From the NCBI GenBank assembly GCA_949317995.1, contig OX439052.1, forward strand, positions 43,892,599-43,956,598: a stretch of 64,000 bases of DNA. The letters run 5' to 3'. Under the pieces are notes generated by a model. The model was not told the origin of the DNA. It worked only from the letters and a program-made list of their open reading frames with translations, and did no database searches. The position numbers were made by a program, and so were the translations under genes. Positions 1 through 11,015 of this stretch are shown in pieces (within the stretch, counting starts at the first letter, position 1; the number at the start of each line of letters is the position of its first letter). Source of the DNA: Acholoe squamosa. Its lineage: Eukaryota; Annelida; Polychaeta; Phyllodocida; Polynoidae.

Positions 1-340
1 TGCCATAGTAATGGCTGATAAGAGATTAATGCAGGTGTTGGACCATCCCCCAACAGTGGAGGTAATGCAGGTGGGGAGATGAGAAAGGGGGTATGGAGAA
101 AATGCAGCATATCTCTTCATATACAATTTTGTTTTAAATGTGTTCATACATATACCTGGATACTTATAAGGTCTACTACTATACAGGTCGACTTCTTTGC
201 ACAAATTATTATTGCCCTGCACAAATTGCTTTTTCTATTTTTGACCTTATGGAATAGGAAACTCAACCAGGAATGTTGGAGCATAGGCCAACGTTTTGCC
301 TTCCTCCTATGGAGGAGGGTTGCCACCACTTTCCAAGCCC

Positions 341-570
341 GATCACTTAATGCACTATGCCCATTGGTAATTATGATGCATAAATGCATCCCGAACTCAC
401 CAAGGCTACATCCATGCATCATGCAGACTGTACCAGTTTGATAAACTCCCAGAGGGTCGGCATGATGCTCTAATGAAGTGCTGGCGAGGAGTCTTGCCAC
501 TTCATTGGTGCATCAATGACGACCAATGGGCATGATACGATCCTGCATCATCGGCCCTGAAAAGGGTTAA
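341..570. mobile_element. P-family multi-hairpin MITE copy
   Basis: The right end is AAAAGGGTTAA, the family terminus. H2 is decayed (CATAAATGCATCC against CATCCATGCATCATG), and a H1-like arm pair flanks the sequence GTGCTGGCGAG. The central GAGGGTCGGCATGATGC linker is intact. The left end (CACTTAATGCACTATGCCC) is eroded and lacks a clean CCCTTT. Open frames on both strands here only follow the hairpins. Confidence 0.7.
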
Positions 571-1196
571 ACTTATATTGCTTGAAATACAGTCGGTCAC
601 AAATAGAAACTCTACTCAATTGCTTGTTTCTCCCATCTGCGCCAATCTCTGCTTTCAGGTATTTTGTACAAATTAGAGTGTGCACTGTAATGTTGAGAGG
701 AGGCATCTTTCTAGGATTCAGTGACTATTAGAATCTTAGCTTAAGCCTTTAAAGGCTGATGCTGTATTGTCGCTCCATGCCCTATGATAGGGCCCTAATT
801 GGATAAAATTGGCAAGACAACGAGGCAACTTTTTGAAATCAACAAGGGGCTAAGAGACAAGGGAAAGGCAACTTCTTAAATTTAAGCTATTTTGTAGAAT
901 GGACATTAAAATTCTAAAACACACTATAATTCAAGTCTTGAATAAGGGCCAAGGTTTCAACATGGTTGAAATTCTAAAGGCCAATACAGTAAATCCCAGT
1001 GCAGTGATAATTCAATTTAAAAGATTTAGGATCAATTGTGAACTAAATATTCATACTCAAGCTGTAGTAGAACTAGAAACCTGGGGAGGGCTATGGATAC
1101 TGTCCCTACGCAGTCCGTCAGTGACTGACGGCCATCTGTTTGCAGTCAGTTTATTTATGCGAGGGTAATAAGGTCCCTTTTCCCCGTTCAGGTCAC
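571..1196. other. Unassigned non-coding stretch
   Basis: I see no conserved frame, RNA gene or repeat that recurs elsewhere in the window. The longest frames run through AT-rich low-information sequence. Confidence 0.4.

Positions 1197-1256
<60 letters not shown>
1197..1256. repeat. (TA)n microsatellite
   Basis: About 60 bp of uninterrupted TA. An IYIYIY frame is a translation artefact of it. TA tracts this long can extrude cruciforms and vary in length between individuals. Confidence 0.97.
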
Positions 1257-1258
<2 letters not shown>

Positions 1259-1696
1259 TGTTAATCATCAGTGCCTCCAAGCAGGTGATTTCCCTCATCA
1301 CCGGGCCAGCTTGAGGCGGGTTACAAAGTGTCCATAGAGGACAACTCCTCTTAGCACTGCTTCAAACTTCAGCGACATTTCACAGATGTGAAAATCCAGG
1401 TAATCTGTATAATGTTTTCTAGTTAAGTAAGTCTACTTCTGACATTGAATTCCACAATGAGCCTGGCAGTATGATTTATTGTGAACACTGAGGGGAGCTA
1501 AGAAACAGAATGTATTCAATTCAGTGTTGAATTACGTCCATGCAAATGCAGTTATTAAAGTCAGTTTGACTTCTGGCTGGGCTTACTTTTATGTGCATAA
1601 ACCTAAAATGTTGTAGCATGTTGAGTTTCCCCTGGGTGGTTTATGTCCCACTACTTACATTACACTGTTATTAAATTCCTCCTACCTAATACATCT

Positions 1697-1790
1697 AAGG
1701 GAGTGGTCATTCTATTATAACCTAAGGGGGGTGACAAAATTCTTCCGACCCCTTGAGTTTGGGGGGGGGGGGGCAAATGCGAGGTGGAAT
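1697..1790 (+). mobile_element. G-family element, truncated left end
   Basis: Begins CTAAGGGAGTGGTCATTCTA, the family terminus, then has a divergent interior with AATTCTTCCGACCCCTTGAG and a run of 14 G. No matching right end follows, so this is a fragment. Confidence 0.6.
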
Positions 1791-2129
1791 TTGGAACCTG
1801 TTATTCAGCAGGTATCATAACGCATTTTGGGAAGCCAGCCTCATAACATATTTGATCACTCTTGACAACTATCCGGTGGCCTTGGGATTCACCGGACCCA
1901 CCCTGATATCACATGGAGGGACTCCTGTCACAAACATCATTTCGTCGCTGAAGTCTATTGGGGGGATTGTGTCACAAGTGACAGCGGCACAGTGGGTGGC
2001 AGCTCTCATGTCGTCATGCACAGACTTCTGTCAAGTGTCAGTGTCAAGTTTCACAGTGTCATATATGTGCCACTGCCATTGGATAACTATAATTATATTT
2101 ATATATGCAAGTAAGAAAATATCATCAAA

Positions 2130-2682
2130 ATAATGATGGAATCCTTGCCCCAAAGTTTCCGGAGATACTTTTTTTTCACATAAATACCTTGTACTTTTGT
2201 GTACCACTGTACTGCCACCTTTTAGTAAAAACTACACTGGTTCCTTGCAATACACAAGGTTTGTTTCCAGTAACCCGACTGACCCTAGCAAAACAGTGGC
2301 AAAAAAACTTTTTTCTTATGATTTTGAGGAATTTTGTCCCATTTTTTTTTCACATTTTAAAGATTTTTTTTTCATTACTTTTGGAGGATTTTTCCTGTAC
2401 CCTTTTTGTGTTCTTCCCCTCTCTCAGTGTTGCCATTTTCCCATCATTATTTTACAATGAAATCAAAGAGTTTGATACATCCATTGATATGTGCCCTAAC
2501 ATTTCCTATGTAAATGCAAAAAAAAAATAGAAAAAAACAGAAATTCCGACCTACCGACCCTACCATTTCAAGTCATGTTACTGGAAACACACATTTATTT
2601 TTTTGGCCTAATTACAGTGGTTCAACGATCAGTTTTATGAGGGTCCCTGGTAGATTCAACATTATTTTTTTTCAGTATGGCC
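2130..2682 (-). mobile_element. K-family element split by an insertion
   Basis: The left part (ATGGAATCCTTGCCCCAAAG through AAAAACTACACTGGTTCC) and the right part (CAGTTTTATGAGGGTCCCTG, GTAGATTCAACATTATTTTT) match the two halves of the K element in minus orientation. About 350 bp of T-rich sequence with no recognised identity separates them (about 2258-2610). I did not find a target duplication around the insert. Confidence 0.6.
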
Positions 2683-2690
2683 ATAGTAAA

Positions 2691-3193
2691 AAAAAGACAC
2701 TACTGCAAATGTACTGAGTTGCTGAGATAGGCGCCCTGAGATACAGTTTTTAGATTACTCTGACTATCCTCCTATCCCTTATTTGAGACCTTTACCCAAT
2801 TGAGGCCCTTTTTTGAGGTCCAAAGACTTAAAGGGGTCAGTGCAGTAGATTTCATGATTGACTACCTTGACTAAACACCGAGCCCATTAATTGAATTGAA
2901 TTGAACCCTTATAAAGAGAACAGGGTCTTTCAGACCATTAAACGCTTAGTCGGTCTGATTGAATGGTTGCCCTTGAGGGCAATAACAATTTGATTACCGG
3001 ACTTTGTCTTAGGGTTTCATGTCCTAACTCCATTTTAACTGTTTACCCTATACACTGCTAGTCGTGGGTGGGTAGGAGAACCTGGTTGCCATGGTGATAC
3101 CAAGGTCATGTGACCTCCACTACAGTTTAAGTAGCAGCCACCAACTCTCACTGACTCTCACAGTAGCTCTCACGAGACGGCTGGCTGAGATTG
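2691..3193. other. Unassigned non-coding stretch
   Basis: Contains one short local repeat (TTGAATTGAATTGAA near 2890) and otherwise nothing that I can assign. Confidence 0.4.
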
Positions 3194-3208
3194 AGCGCCC
3201 CCTAGTGA
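3194..3208 (-). promoter_or_regulatory. CTCF-like motif
   Basis: On the minus strand the bases read TCACTAGGGGGCGCT, which matches the bilaterian CTCF core CCASYAGRKGGCRSY with one mismatch at the first base. A second motif lies about 100 bp downstream on the other strand. This is a motif match only; binding is not shown. Confidence 0.35.
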
Positions 3209-3307
3209 CCCAGCCTCCAACATCCCGGCCTTTGTAGCCAGCGGGCGTTTCGTTAGGGGGCGCCACCTTTTGTTTTAATCGTTAATAGGGACAAATGTCA
3301 GTGCTAC

Positions 3308-3321
3308 CCTCCAGAGGGCAC
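3308..3321 (+). promoter_or_regulatory. CTCF-like motif
   Basis: CCTCCAGAGGGCAC differs from the CTCF core consensus at one base (third position). Together with the minus-strand motif at 3194 it forms a divergent pair. Confidence 0.3.
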
Positions 3322-3863
3322 TGCGGCCTGCAGCCACCAACCAATCACTGCACGTGAGACAAAGAGACGAGAGAGGGACCGACCAATCAGGGCCTACAAG
3401 ACATATGGAATAGAAAGTATTAGCTAGTAGATACGAACTGGCTTGATGATAAAGCAATTGGGTCGCCAAGGGTGTGGATGAATATCTGAAATTAAAATTT
3501 GAAAATCAAATTTGCATACAGACTTCTTGCGACTGTTACTACACAAGGGGCTTCAGTTAATGGTCTGCCATGGCGCATGCGTATGTTTTATTGGCACCCT
3601 CGTTAACAAACATGATGTATTATGACAACAGCCGCCACACAACCATGGTCATTAACTTTAAAATCGTGGTAGTTTCAATCATCAAGCTAACTCTGAAGGG
3701 TTGTTATAATCCAAAGTCAGGGGTATTGACATCTATGACAGGCTCAGTGTTTAAACTGACCGCTACCGCAGTTATCAGTCCTGTTGTGGCCTGCTTAATT
3801 TAATAAGTGCTTCGGCAGTCATGAATTTCAATGCCCCTGTGCCCCCGGCTCTTATTTGAGACT
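3322..3863. other. Unassigned non-coding stretch
   Basis: No recurring repeat or credible coding frame seen. Confidence 0.35.
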
Positions 3864-4053
3864 GCTTGTTAGCACTTCAATGTGTCATCACGCCGACCCT
3901 CTGGGAGACTATGTATCAACGGCATATGATGCTCCAAGGGACTCGCCATGAATATGACCTTAGCTGTCGAAATGGCGTTAAACATCTATTACTCACTCAC
4001 TCTGCTCCAAGGGCAATGGTGCACCCCTGCATCAGCGGCCTTTAAAGGGTTAA
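3864..4053. mobile_element. P-family copy, interrupted
   Basis: Retains the linker CGCCGACCCTCTGGGAG and the right end CATCAGCGGCCTTTAAAGGG followed by TTAA. A retroposon tail (3941-4002) is inserted in the middle. The left end is eroded. Confidence 0.65.
3941..4002 (+). mobile_element. S-family retroposon 3' tail with target duplication
   Basis: A 62-bp insert runs from ACTCGCCATGAATATGACC, through a GCGTTAAAC core, to an ACTCACTCAC terminal repeat. It is flanked by an 11-bp direct duplication, TGCTCCAAGGG, at 3930-3940 and 4003-4013. Severe 5' truncation plus a direct duplication is typical of target-primed reverse transcription of a SINE or LINE. Longer relatives lie at 53.9 and 61.3 kb. 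Confidence 0.8.
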
Positions 4054-4557
4054 GACAGTAAGAGGGTGGAAATAAGATGAAGTTATGGAGAAATAAACCA
4101 ATACCGTCTGCGGCCATTGCCCCCTGAGGCCGGGAATTGGCACCACCGGGAATCACGTGACTAGACTAGCGTCCTTGATGTGAGACCATCACGTGGTCTG
4201 TAAAATTTGATGGATTTGAAGTGTGCGAACTGGTTGTCGCGGTTCGGCGTGAAAGGCGGGACCACGCAGCAGGGCTGAAAGTAAATGTGAGCAGTAGCCT
4301 GGGCTACTAACACATAGGGATCCCTCGGGATTGACCTTTGACCTGGACCTCCTGACCTACTTCTTGACCTATTTGGCATTCAGTCTGCCAAGATTTCGCA
4401 AGGAGAAAACACAGTGGAACAATCAATATGAAATACTTAATGGTTTCTACACTGACTGAGCATAAAGTCTTTTTATTTGGTGTTCATCGCAAAGGTAATG
4501 CTTGAATGTGGTTCTGGTTCTGCTACAGTTGCATTCATACTTGTATAACACTATACT

Positions 4558-4689
4558 TAAGGGATTTCCTCACCAGGCTTCATTCAAGCAACATGCCAGC
4601 CATACAAGTATGGTGCCCCAGAGGTTGGCGAGACTTCCTTCGTGCATTATGAAGACCAATGGGTACTGCTGCATCAGTGGTCCTTAGGG
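4558..4689. mobile_element. P-family remnant
   Basis: Half-palindromes around CTCACCAGGCTTCATTC, with the terminal CTGCATCAGTGGTCCTTAGG. Its right end overlaps the start of the adjacent G element, suggesting that G landed in or next to it. Confidence 0.45.
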
Positions 4690-4998
4690 AGTGGTAATTA
4701 TTTATCAACAGGGGGGGTGGTGGGTTTTTTGCATGGACATGCGGAAATTTTTTACGCCCCCCCACGACGGCAGTCAAAATTTTTTGCACCCCCCAGAGGC
4801 GCGGAGAGTTTTCGCGCCCCACTTTGATCTATAGTAGCACGCAGGCTTTTTTGCTAAAAAGAGGGTGAATTTTTTTTGCCTCCCCTCAAGAGGGCTCAAA
4901 TTCTTTTTAGCCCCCCCTCGGGAGGGGTCTGAAAATTTTACTCCCCCCCTCAAACCCACCACCCCCTCCCCTGTTGATAAATAATGACCACTCCCTTA
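4686..4998. mobile_element. G-family G/C-run inverted-repeat element
   Basis: The two ends are complementary: AGGGAGTGGTAATTATTTAT at left and the reverse complement, ending CACTCCCTTA, at right. Inside them come a G run next to GGTGGGTTT at left and AAACCCACCACCCCC at right. The interior is a series of short lines of C or G runs separated by TTTTT. No coding capacity. The G runs could form quadruplexes. Confidence 0.8.
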
Positions 4999-4999
4999 A

Positions 5000-5447
5000 T
5001 TAAAGGGTTAAAGGATGAATACATTGTGTGCCCCATGAAGAGCTAATATCCTTTTACTACTAACTCTTTAAAGACCATGTGTGCCTCAGTGTGACAATTC
5101 ATGCCCGTTGGTCTTCATTTAGAGAATAAGGCCCCTCGATGTCTCAATACAGTCTAGAGCACAACCACAGCCATGACCAAGTGCATTATTCCCGTTATAA
5201 CACAGTAAAAATCAACCAACAGCCACCTGACAACACATAGATGTTAATTGTGAAGTCTGAAGGGGAAATGAAGTTAACCTACTTTGCTGGGAGTGCATTA
5301 TCCATCTAGATAATGCATGGTCAATCAGCCAATCAGAACACAACATTAAGGATAATGCACTATGACTTTGCCCCAGCTGTGTTATATCGTTCAGCAGAGC
5401 ACTGCCAGCCTTTTTATAAAATGCAACAACGACGTGCTGGTGAGGTT
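5000..5447. other. Unassigned non-coding stretch
   Basis: Contains a local near-palindrome around GATAATGCATTATC-like words at 5285-5365, but no gene or family element. Confidence 0.35.
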
Positions 5448-5516
5448 TGAAATAATGCATTCATGCAACTCTGGCAAAAGGAATGCATTCATACAGCAGC
5501 ACTTCAAGGATTAACC
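5448..5516. mobile_element. P-family remnant
   Basis: GAATGCATTCATACAG next to AGCACTTCAAGGATTAA resembles an H2 arm and a decayed right end. Too short to place with confidence. Confidence 0.3.
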
Positions 5517-6082
5517 GCCCATCTTCTGCCTATAGCATTAACAAAAGCATCTTTTGGTTTGAGAGAACGTTGACCTGAACTATCACCTGATATCTGTGTC
5601 CCGCGGCCAGCCTGTCATCCAATCCACTACTAGCTTTCATCCCATCTTTGTGGCCTGCCGACGCCTGCTGTTTCAAGCTTTGTCATTGGTTACCGGCTGA
5701 TGACACTGCTGCCACCTACAGGTGATGTGGAGCGAGGACACGCAACGCTGGGCATCTGCGGTCTGTATAACTACCGCAGGCATAGGGCTCCAACCCCCCA
5801 ACCCCTCTGCTCTTACTTCCTCCTGTGTCAAGGTCAGGTCACAGACAGGAAGAGGGAGGATTACAGAAATATAATCTTGTTTATCAAAGAGATTCTTATC
5901 CTAATCCCTTAATTGGGGGTGATTAGTGGATGTTTATTCAGCACTCTGTCTGTCTCAGTCTCATTTCACACTCTCCCCACATATTCAGATAACCTATCAG
6001 TGATAACATCTGCTGGGAGAGTGTGCTCACTCATGCACATCCAACAGTTTCCAACAAGTTGGCCAAGGCTTCCACCTGCCCC
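5517..6082. other. Unassigned non-coding stretch
   Basis: No recurring repeat or credible coding frame seen. Confidence 0.35.
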
Positions 6083-6175
6083 ATATGTAGTGGGAGAGAA
6101 GCGAGGGCGGAATTCAGGGGTAGGTTTATATGTAGTGGGAGAGAAGCGAGGGCGGAATTCAGGGGTAGGTTTCCA
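6083..6175. repeat. 45-bp tandem duplication
   Basis: Two adjacent, nearly identical 45-bp units contain TAGTGGGAGAGAAGCGAGGG and GGAATTCAGGGGTAGGTTT. A third, single, slightly diverged unit lies 2.5 kb away at 8647-8690, so the unit is a dispersed word that was locally duplicated here. Confidence 0.85.
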
Positions 6176-6461
6176 GCCAAAGGACGCGCCACATTGAAAG
6201 GGATAGCAGTCTCTAAGGCATATCTTTGTGTCTTTCTGTGCCTGACTCTACACTACCTTAAAACCTCTCGTATAAGCCATTGGCTTATGGATCTTTAGAA
6301 TTGAGGTATGACAATTAGGGCTTATCCATAGATCATTTCACGACTTTTAGGCCCTTATGAACACCGTCCCCAACCCACCTTTGTCAGGCTTTTTTTTTAA
6401 CAGAAGTATATAGGAGCCATGGACATCCCCCTGCCCTCCCTTTCGTGTGACATAATTTATG

Positions 6462-6677
6462 GATTGGCCCATAGGACCCCAATAAAGTGCTGGTGATTCT
6501 GCTTGCCAACCATTGGTGCGTAATGCTAACAATCACATCGAGCATGCATCAACTCCTAAAGGGTTGAGATCGTGCATGAAAGAAGCCCTAGCGAGTTACT
6601 CGCCAGCGCTGCATTCACGCATCATGCTGACCAATGGGCATGCTGCATTCCCACATTAGCAGCCTGTAAAGGGTTAA
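6462..6677. mobile_element. P-family copy
   Basis: H2 is recognisable (AGCCCTAGCGAGTTACTCGC then CAGCGCTGCATTC), followed by CTGACCAATGGGCATG and the terminus TAAAGGGTTAA. The H1 half is decayed. The 5' end is not clear. Confidence 0.65.
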
Positions 6678-7185
6678 TAGACCTAGAGTCTCTACACTGT
6701 ACTACATACAGTTTTTACATACATCAGCCTGGTGTAGAGTTGCTCTATCTCTCCCCTAGAGGGCCTCCTCGTGTGTACCATCTGTCCTCTCTAAAAGTGT
6801 CTGAAGGCTCCTTTCACAGCTCGAGGTACGCTCCGCAGAAAGAAATCCTGCAGAAAAAATGGTGACTATGTGACGTCACTGGAAGCGTGCCATAGGCACC
6901 ATTGTCGTCTTTCGGCCCTTTGCTGCCATCCATTCAGCCCCAGCCTCGTTTTCACGTATGTAGAGGTGCTACTGGGTGAGTGGATGGTGGTGGTGGGGGG
7001 GGGGGGATCCCCAGGCTGCGCAGCCTGCTCCCAAAGCGAGGCGAGCACTATACCTAGAAAGATCCCCAAAGACAAAACGCCGCCCTGAGGGCTCATGGGT
7101 AGGTCCCATTGGTCATGTGATACAAATGGCTGCCGCCGAAAGGGCAAAGTCCCAAGGTGGAAGGTTGGTAAGATGGCACCACGTG
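6678..7185. other. Unassigned non-coding stretch
   Basis: Carries a G run (about 6995-7006) but no family element or gene that I can support. Confidence 0.35.
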
Positions 7186-7646
7186 TGTATGGGTGTGTGT
7201 GTTTTTACTGGAAACTGAGGACTTAGACGTGAAAAAGTGCCCATCAACTGGGGACCTGAAAATTAACTGGGGACTTGGCCAAGTCCCCACCTGTTTCACG
7301 CAAGAAGTAGCTTTGTGATACCTAAAAGTTGATTTTTGCAAAAGTCCCCAATTGCAATCAAATTTGGACCACTGCCCATACTCACCATGGCCACCCGCAC
7401 CGCCATCTGCTGAGTCCCCAGTTAAAGTTGAAATTCCTAAAGCCACGTCTATGATACAAGCAGTCAATTTAACCCCTTGTCCAAGTGGCAGAATATTCTA
7501 AAGGTCATAATGCAATCTCTGGTGTTGCAGAGCCGATAAACCCTTCAGAAAGTATAGTATATTTCCTGCATAAATCCCAGGTCCCCAGTTTGGACCATAA
7601 ACCAGTATGGGTGCGTTTGTCGGTGTGTGACTGTGTGTGTGTAGGT
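7186..7646. repeat. GTCCCC-rich putative dispersed element
   Basis: The word GGGGAC or GTCCCC recurs at least six times in 400 bp. The two ends are loosely inverted: GTGTGTGTGTTTTTACTGG at left, and at right CCAGTATGGGTGCG leading into a TGTGTG run. Elements with GTCCCCA words next to CA/TG runs occur in many animal genomes. The inverted-end model is tentative. Confidence 0.35.
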
Positions 7647-8644
7647 CAATGTGTGCCCTGGCAAATCAGGCTGATAGCCCTTGCAGTAAGCTTCGATTTG
7701 CACCCACTCTGGGGTGCTGTAAGTGCAACGGTTCAAGAGTTAGAGCATAAACAATGCTTTTACGAGCCTCATCACGCAGCGGAGGCACTTTTTTCCAAAT
7801 GGCCCTACAATAAGCAGATGAAGTCTGCATCATGTACGTGTTAGAGCTAATGCCCACTCAGCCATTATCCATTCTCCACTCCCAATAGTAAAGCCATAGT
7901 CTGACATTTTGATACTTCCTAAAAGTGAATTCCAAGCACTGAAGTTGTAAAGTAATAGTAAGAGATTGAATTGAAATTTGAGTTCGATTTAGTTTGAAAT
8001 CGCCTTTTAACTCATTCCTACCCCATGGTCTTACTTACCGAATCAGCGGGGTTTTACATAAGTTTGAGGCAAATTTTGCCTTAACTTCATCAAGAACTTA
8101 CTAAGTCACCCTTGAGTCGATCACTTGAGAAGTTGGTACCGTAAGTCGACCGTTTTATATTCAGACGGATTTTCTTTTTCACAATCTAGGAGCAAGCTAT
8201 GGGGTATGCCTAAGTTTGAAATGTTGTAGTTGATTAGGTACAAGTTATAAGCAGTCATTATCTTATGAAAAAGTCTAGTTGAGGGTGGTTGACTCAAGGT
8301 ACCAACAAGGGTAGTGGTCAAGTCAGGGGTGAGTTTGGGTCCCTTTCCTCATTTTCTTAGTAACAGATCCACCTTCACCACCTATACACCAGTTTATATC
8401 ACACTGTAGGTTGGTGGCGCCACTGTCCTATGCTACACTAAACCGGAAGTGCCCTTATCATTGCCCTATAGCTGAGTACCGCGTCTCCAGCCCCTCTCTA
8501 GGGACCTTAATCTCTATCCCGATAGTGTAGCACATAGGTTTCCATGGTGACAACAACGCATAGAAACCACTCAAATGACGTGTTGCACATGGGGGTTGCC
8601 ATGGTGACACAGATGGAATCTTCAATAGCGTGAGACCGGAAATG
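7647..8644. other. Unassigned non-coding stretch
   Basis: No family repeat or gene recognised. Short near-duplicate words (GGTTGCCATGGTGACAC and a relative at 8540-8610) are present. Confidence 0.35.
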
Positions 8645-8646
8645 CT

Positions 8647-8690
8647 AGTGGGAGAGAAGCGGGAGCGGAATTCAGGGGTAGGTTTCCAGC
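8647..8690. repeat. Single copy of the 6.1-kb 45-bp unit
   Basis: TAGTGGGAGAGAAGCGGGAG then CGGAATTCAGGGGTAGGTTT is followed by CCAGCC, as it is after the tandem pair at 6083-6175. Shared flanking bases suggest that a longer ancestral repeat links the two places. Confidence 0.7.
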
Positions 8691-8825
8691 CTAGGAGAGG
8701 AGCTGGAGAATGGGGACTCGGCCCGGACGAGCTCATGGAGAAGTAAGGGATACTATCTGGGGAATGGAATCCAATGTCACTCGCTATCGATAACATGCAT
8801 AAAAGGATGAGGAGGTTTGGAGTAG

Positions 8826-9025
8826 GGTGATAGTAGAGGTGGTACATGGATGTGGGTGATAATAGAGGAAATTCAAAAGTTTGGGCGATGATAGAGGTAA
8901 TTCAAGGGCTTGGGGCGATAATAAAGGTACTTATGGATGTGGGTTATGATAGAGGTAACACAAGGGTTTGGGCAATGTCAAATATAGCCCATTTGTTTGG
9001 GCGATAATAGAGGTTATTCAACACT
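8826..9025 (+). repeat. Degenerate minisatellite (TGGGCGATAATAGAGGT)
   Basis: Six or so imperfect units of about 30-36 bp, each with GGGYGATRATAGAGGTA and a TTCAAGGG spacer. The reverse complement of the same word set forms a second array at 52.66-52.78 kb. Confidence 0.7.
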
Positions 9026-9224
9026 GCAGGGTAGAAGATGATTAATTTTAGACTTGATTTTGCCGAAAATGTTCTCGATCTGGTTCTGTGAATCCACAAA
9101 GCACTGGACTCACTCTGCAAGGGACCTGAAGAAAGTGATTCTGTTATAAAACTCTGTGATGAAGTTATACTTTGGTATGCAAAGTGGACATATAATCGCC
9201 CATATTACCCCCAGGGTGGCTAGC

Positions 9225-9437
9225 TTAACCCTTTTAAGAGCAGGTGACGTATACATCAATGCCTTATCTATTTGTTGTCATGATCCATAAATGTATTCCT
9301 GTTGAGTAACTCACCAGGGCTACATTCTGCTGAGGTCGATACACTCCGGGTCAGTAAGGGGAAGTGCTGGTGAGCAGACTTCCGGGTCATTCATTGGTGC
9401 ATCATGCTATTCCCGGTTAGCGGGATCTTTAGTGGGG
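9225..9437. mobile_element. P-family copy
   Basis: Starts TTAACCCTTTTAAGAGC. The H2 right arm (GAGTAACTCACCAGGGCTAC) and a H1 pair (AAGTGCTGGTGAGCAGAC, then CATTCATTGGTGCATCATG) remain. The right end is replaced by unrelated sequence that leads into a second decayed unit. Confidence 0.6.
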
Positions 9438-9635
9438 CGACCCCAGCTGAAGCTAATACCTTGTGAGATAAGCACTGATAACAGCCAGCATGATGGGTAC
9501 CAGGTGTTATGTAATGCACCCTAAAAGTTCTGCACTGAATGAAAGGAATTTTCTCATTGGTCAATAATGTATCCCGCTAGGCTGGAATAGAATTGGCATG
9601 ATGCACTCCTGCATCTACCATACGTACAGGGTTAA
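9438..9635. mobile_element. P-related decayed unit
   Basis: Ends GATGCACTCCTGCATC...CAGGGTTAA as P copies do, but the interior (GCACTGATAACAGCCAGCAT and TTCTCATTGGTCAATAATG) is shared instead with 26.22-26.35 kb. It may be a P subfamily with a different core. Confidence 0.45.
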
Positions 9636-9858
9636 GTAGAGGTGAAGACTATAAATAGTTGGGTGAGTTGGTGGTCATGGCCATGCGCACAGGGAGCAGA
9701 GATCGGTGCCATGGACCTGTAGTCCGGGCACACACAGAGACATCACGCATCGCTGAGTTTTAGGAGTAAGCGGCCACCTTCAAGGCATACCTACAGGCAT
9801 TATGGCCGCCATCAAAGTCCCTGCTTCTCTGTAAGACCCCCCCCCCAGGTGTCAAGGG

Positions 9859-10094
9859 TTAACCATTTGCAGGCCAGAGTGTTGGTCCTTGTTCATTTTT
9901 CGAAATGGTGGACAAATGCAGTGGTGATGAATCTCTCGCCAACACCATATCGTAGCATCAGGCTGGCCCTTTGTAAGTGCATTTACCATCTAGGTTTCAC
10001 ATGACAGCAGTGGTGATCATGAAGTACCTGGACCTGGACTGCCCAATGTTGACATAGGGTATATTAAAACAATTTGCCTTATTTAAAGGGTTAA
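9859..10094. mobile_element. Possible P-related element, ends only
   Basis: TTAACCATTTGC at left and AAAGGGTTAA at right bracket 236 bp with only weak hairpin remnants. The ends could be a chance pairing. Confidence 0.25.
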
Positions 10095-10395
10095 TACAGC
10101 CTTTGCGCCCATGCACCTTACTGCCATAGTCGGAAGTACCAGAACTACTCGTCCGCAGCCTACGAATGACCGCGCCACCTCTAGATTCCCCAAGGGATTC
10201 CCCCAGGGTGGTACTTGTTCTGTGTCGGAATGTCCCCAGCGTGACGTCATCACTAGATGTGGTCAGCTGACACAGGGCATGACGTTGTACTCCGAGTCAG
10301 CCTGGTGGTGGGAAGTGGATGCAGAAGGAGTAGCCATGTTTGTCTTTGATCTATATGGCGCATGCACAGTCACGTCCTGGTAGTGACACCCTGTG

Positions 10396-10409
10396 CCACT
10401 AGGGGGCAC
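10396..10409 (+). promoter_or_regulatory. CTCF-like motif, full consensus match
   Basis: CCACTAGGGGGCAC fits CCASYAGRKGGCRS at every position. A second motif in the opposite orientation begins 8 bp downstream. CTCF is conserved across bilaterians with nearly the same core. Occupancy is unknown. Confidence 0.45.
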
Positions 10410-10416
10410 CACTGTG

Positions 10417-10430
10417 CTGACCCCTGGTGG
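10417..10430 (-). promoter_or_regulatory. CTCF-like motif, convergent partner
   Basis: The minus strand reads CCACCAGGGGTCAG, one mismatch from the core consensus. With the perfect match at 10396 it makes a tightly spaced convergent pair. Confidence 0.35.
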
Positions 10431-10433
10431 ACG

Positions 10434-11015
10434 TTGTTCTCCTTGTTGACTTTCGCTTCCTGTCTGAGCAGCTTGATTTTATTATTTCCTCGCTTTCTGC
10501 TGCCTTGACGCGTCATGTCCAGGATTTCTGATGCTGGGGGTAGTGAAACTGACTACAATATGAAGTGAAGGCGAGGGTATGCATGCTATAGGCCAATCCA
10601 GCATGAAAAGGGTGACTTTTTGAAGAAGAAGTTGATGCTGATTTTGTTATCCAATAGACTCCACATACTTTTAAGACAGTTTTTATTTTATCAACTTCCT
10701 TTTATATGACACAATGGTGTCCTGTTTCATTTATATTTTGAAGTCCATCATTTGCAATACAAATCTTTCTGTAGTTCCTGTATTGTCAATATTCAAGTTT
10801 CGCTTGTCCCTGGTCAGTGTATATAGAGGACGCCTACATCACACCAAGCACAAGCTACACCAGACGTAATGTCGTCATAAACCCAGACACTGTGACGTCA
10901 GATACGTTACATGACCTCATTCAAACTAGATAACGTTTTATCTTCACACACAAGTGCGTCTGTCAGAAAGGCGACAATGACATTGTTTCTACATACCCCA
11001 CAGACAACCTTCAGT
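10434..11015. other. Unassigned non-coding stretch
   Basis: No family repeat or credible coding frame seen. Confidence 0.35.
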
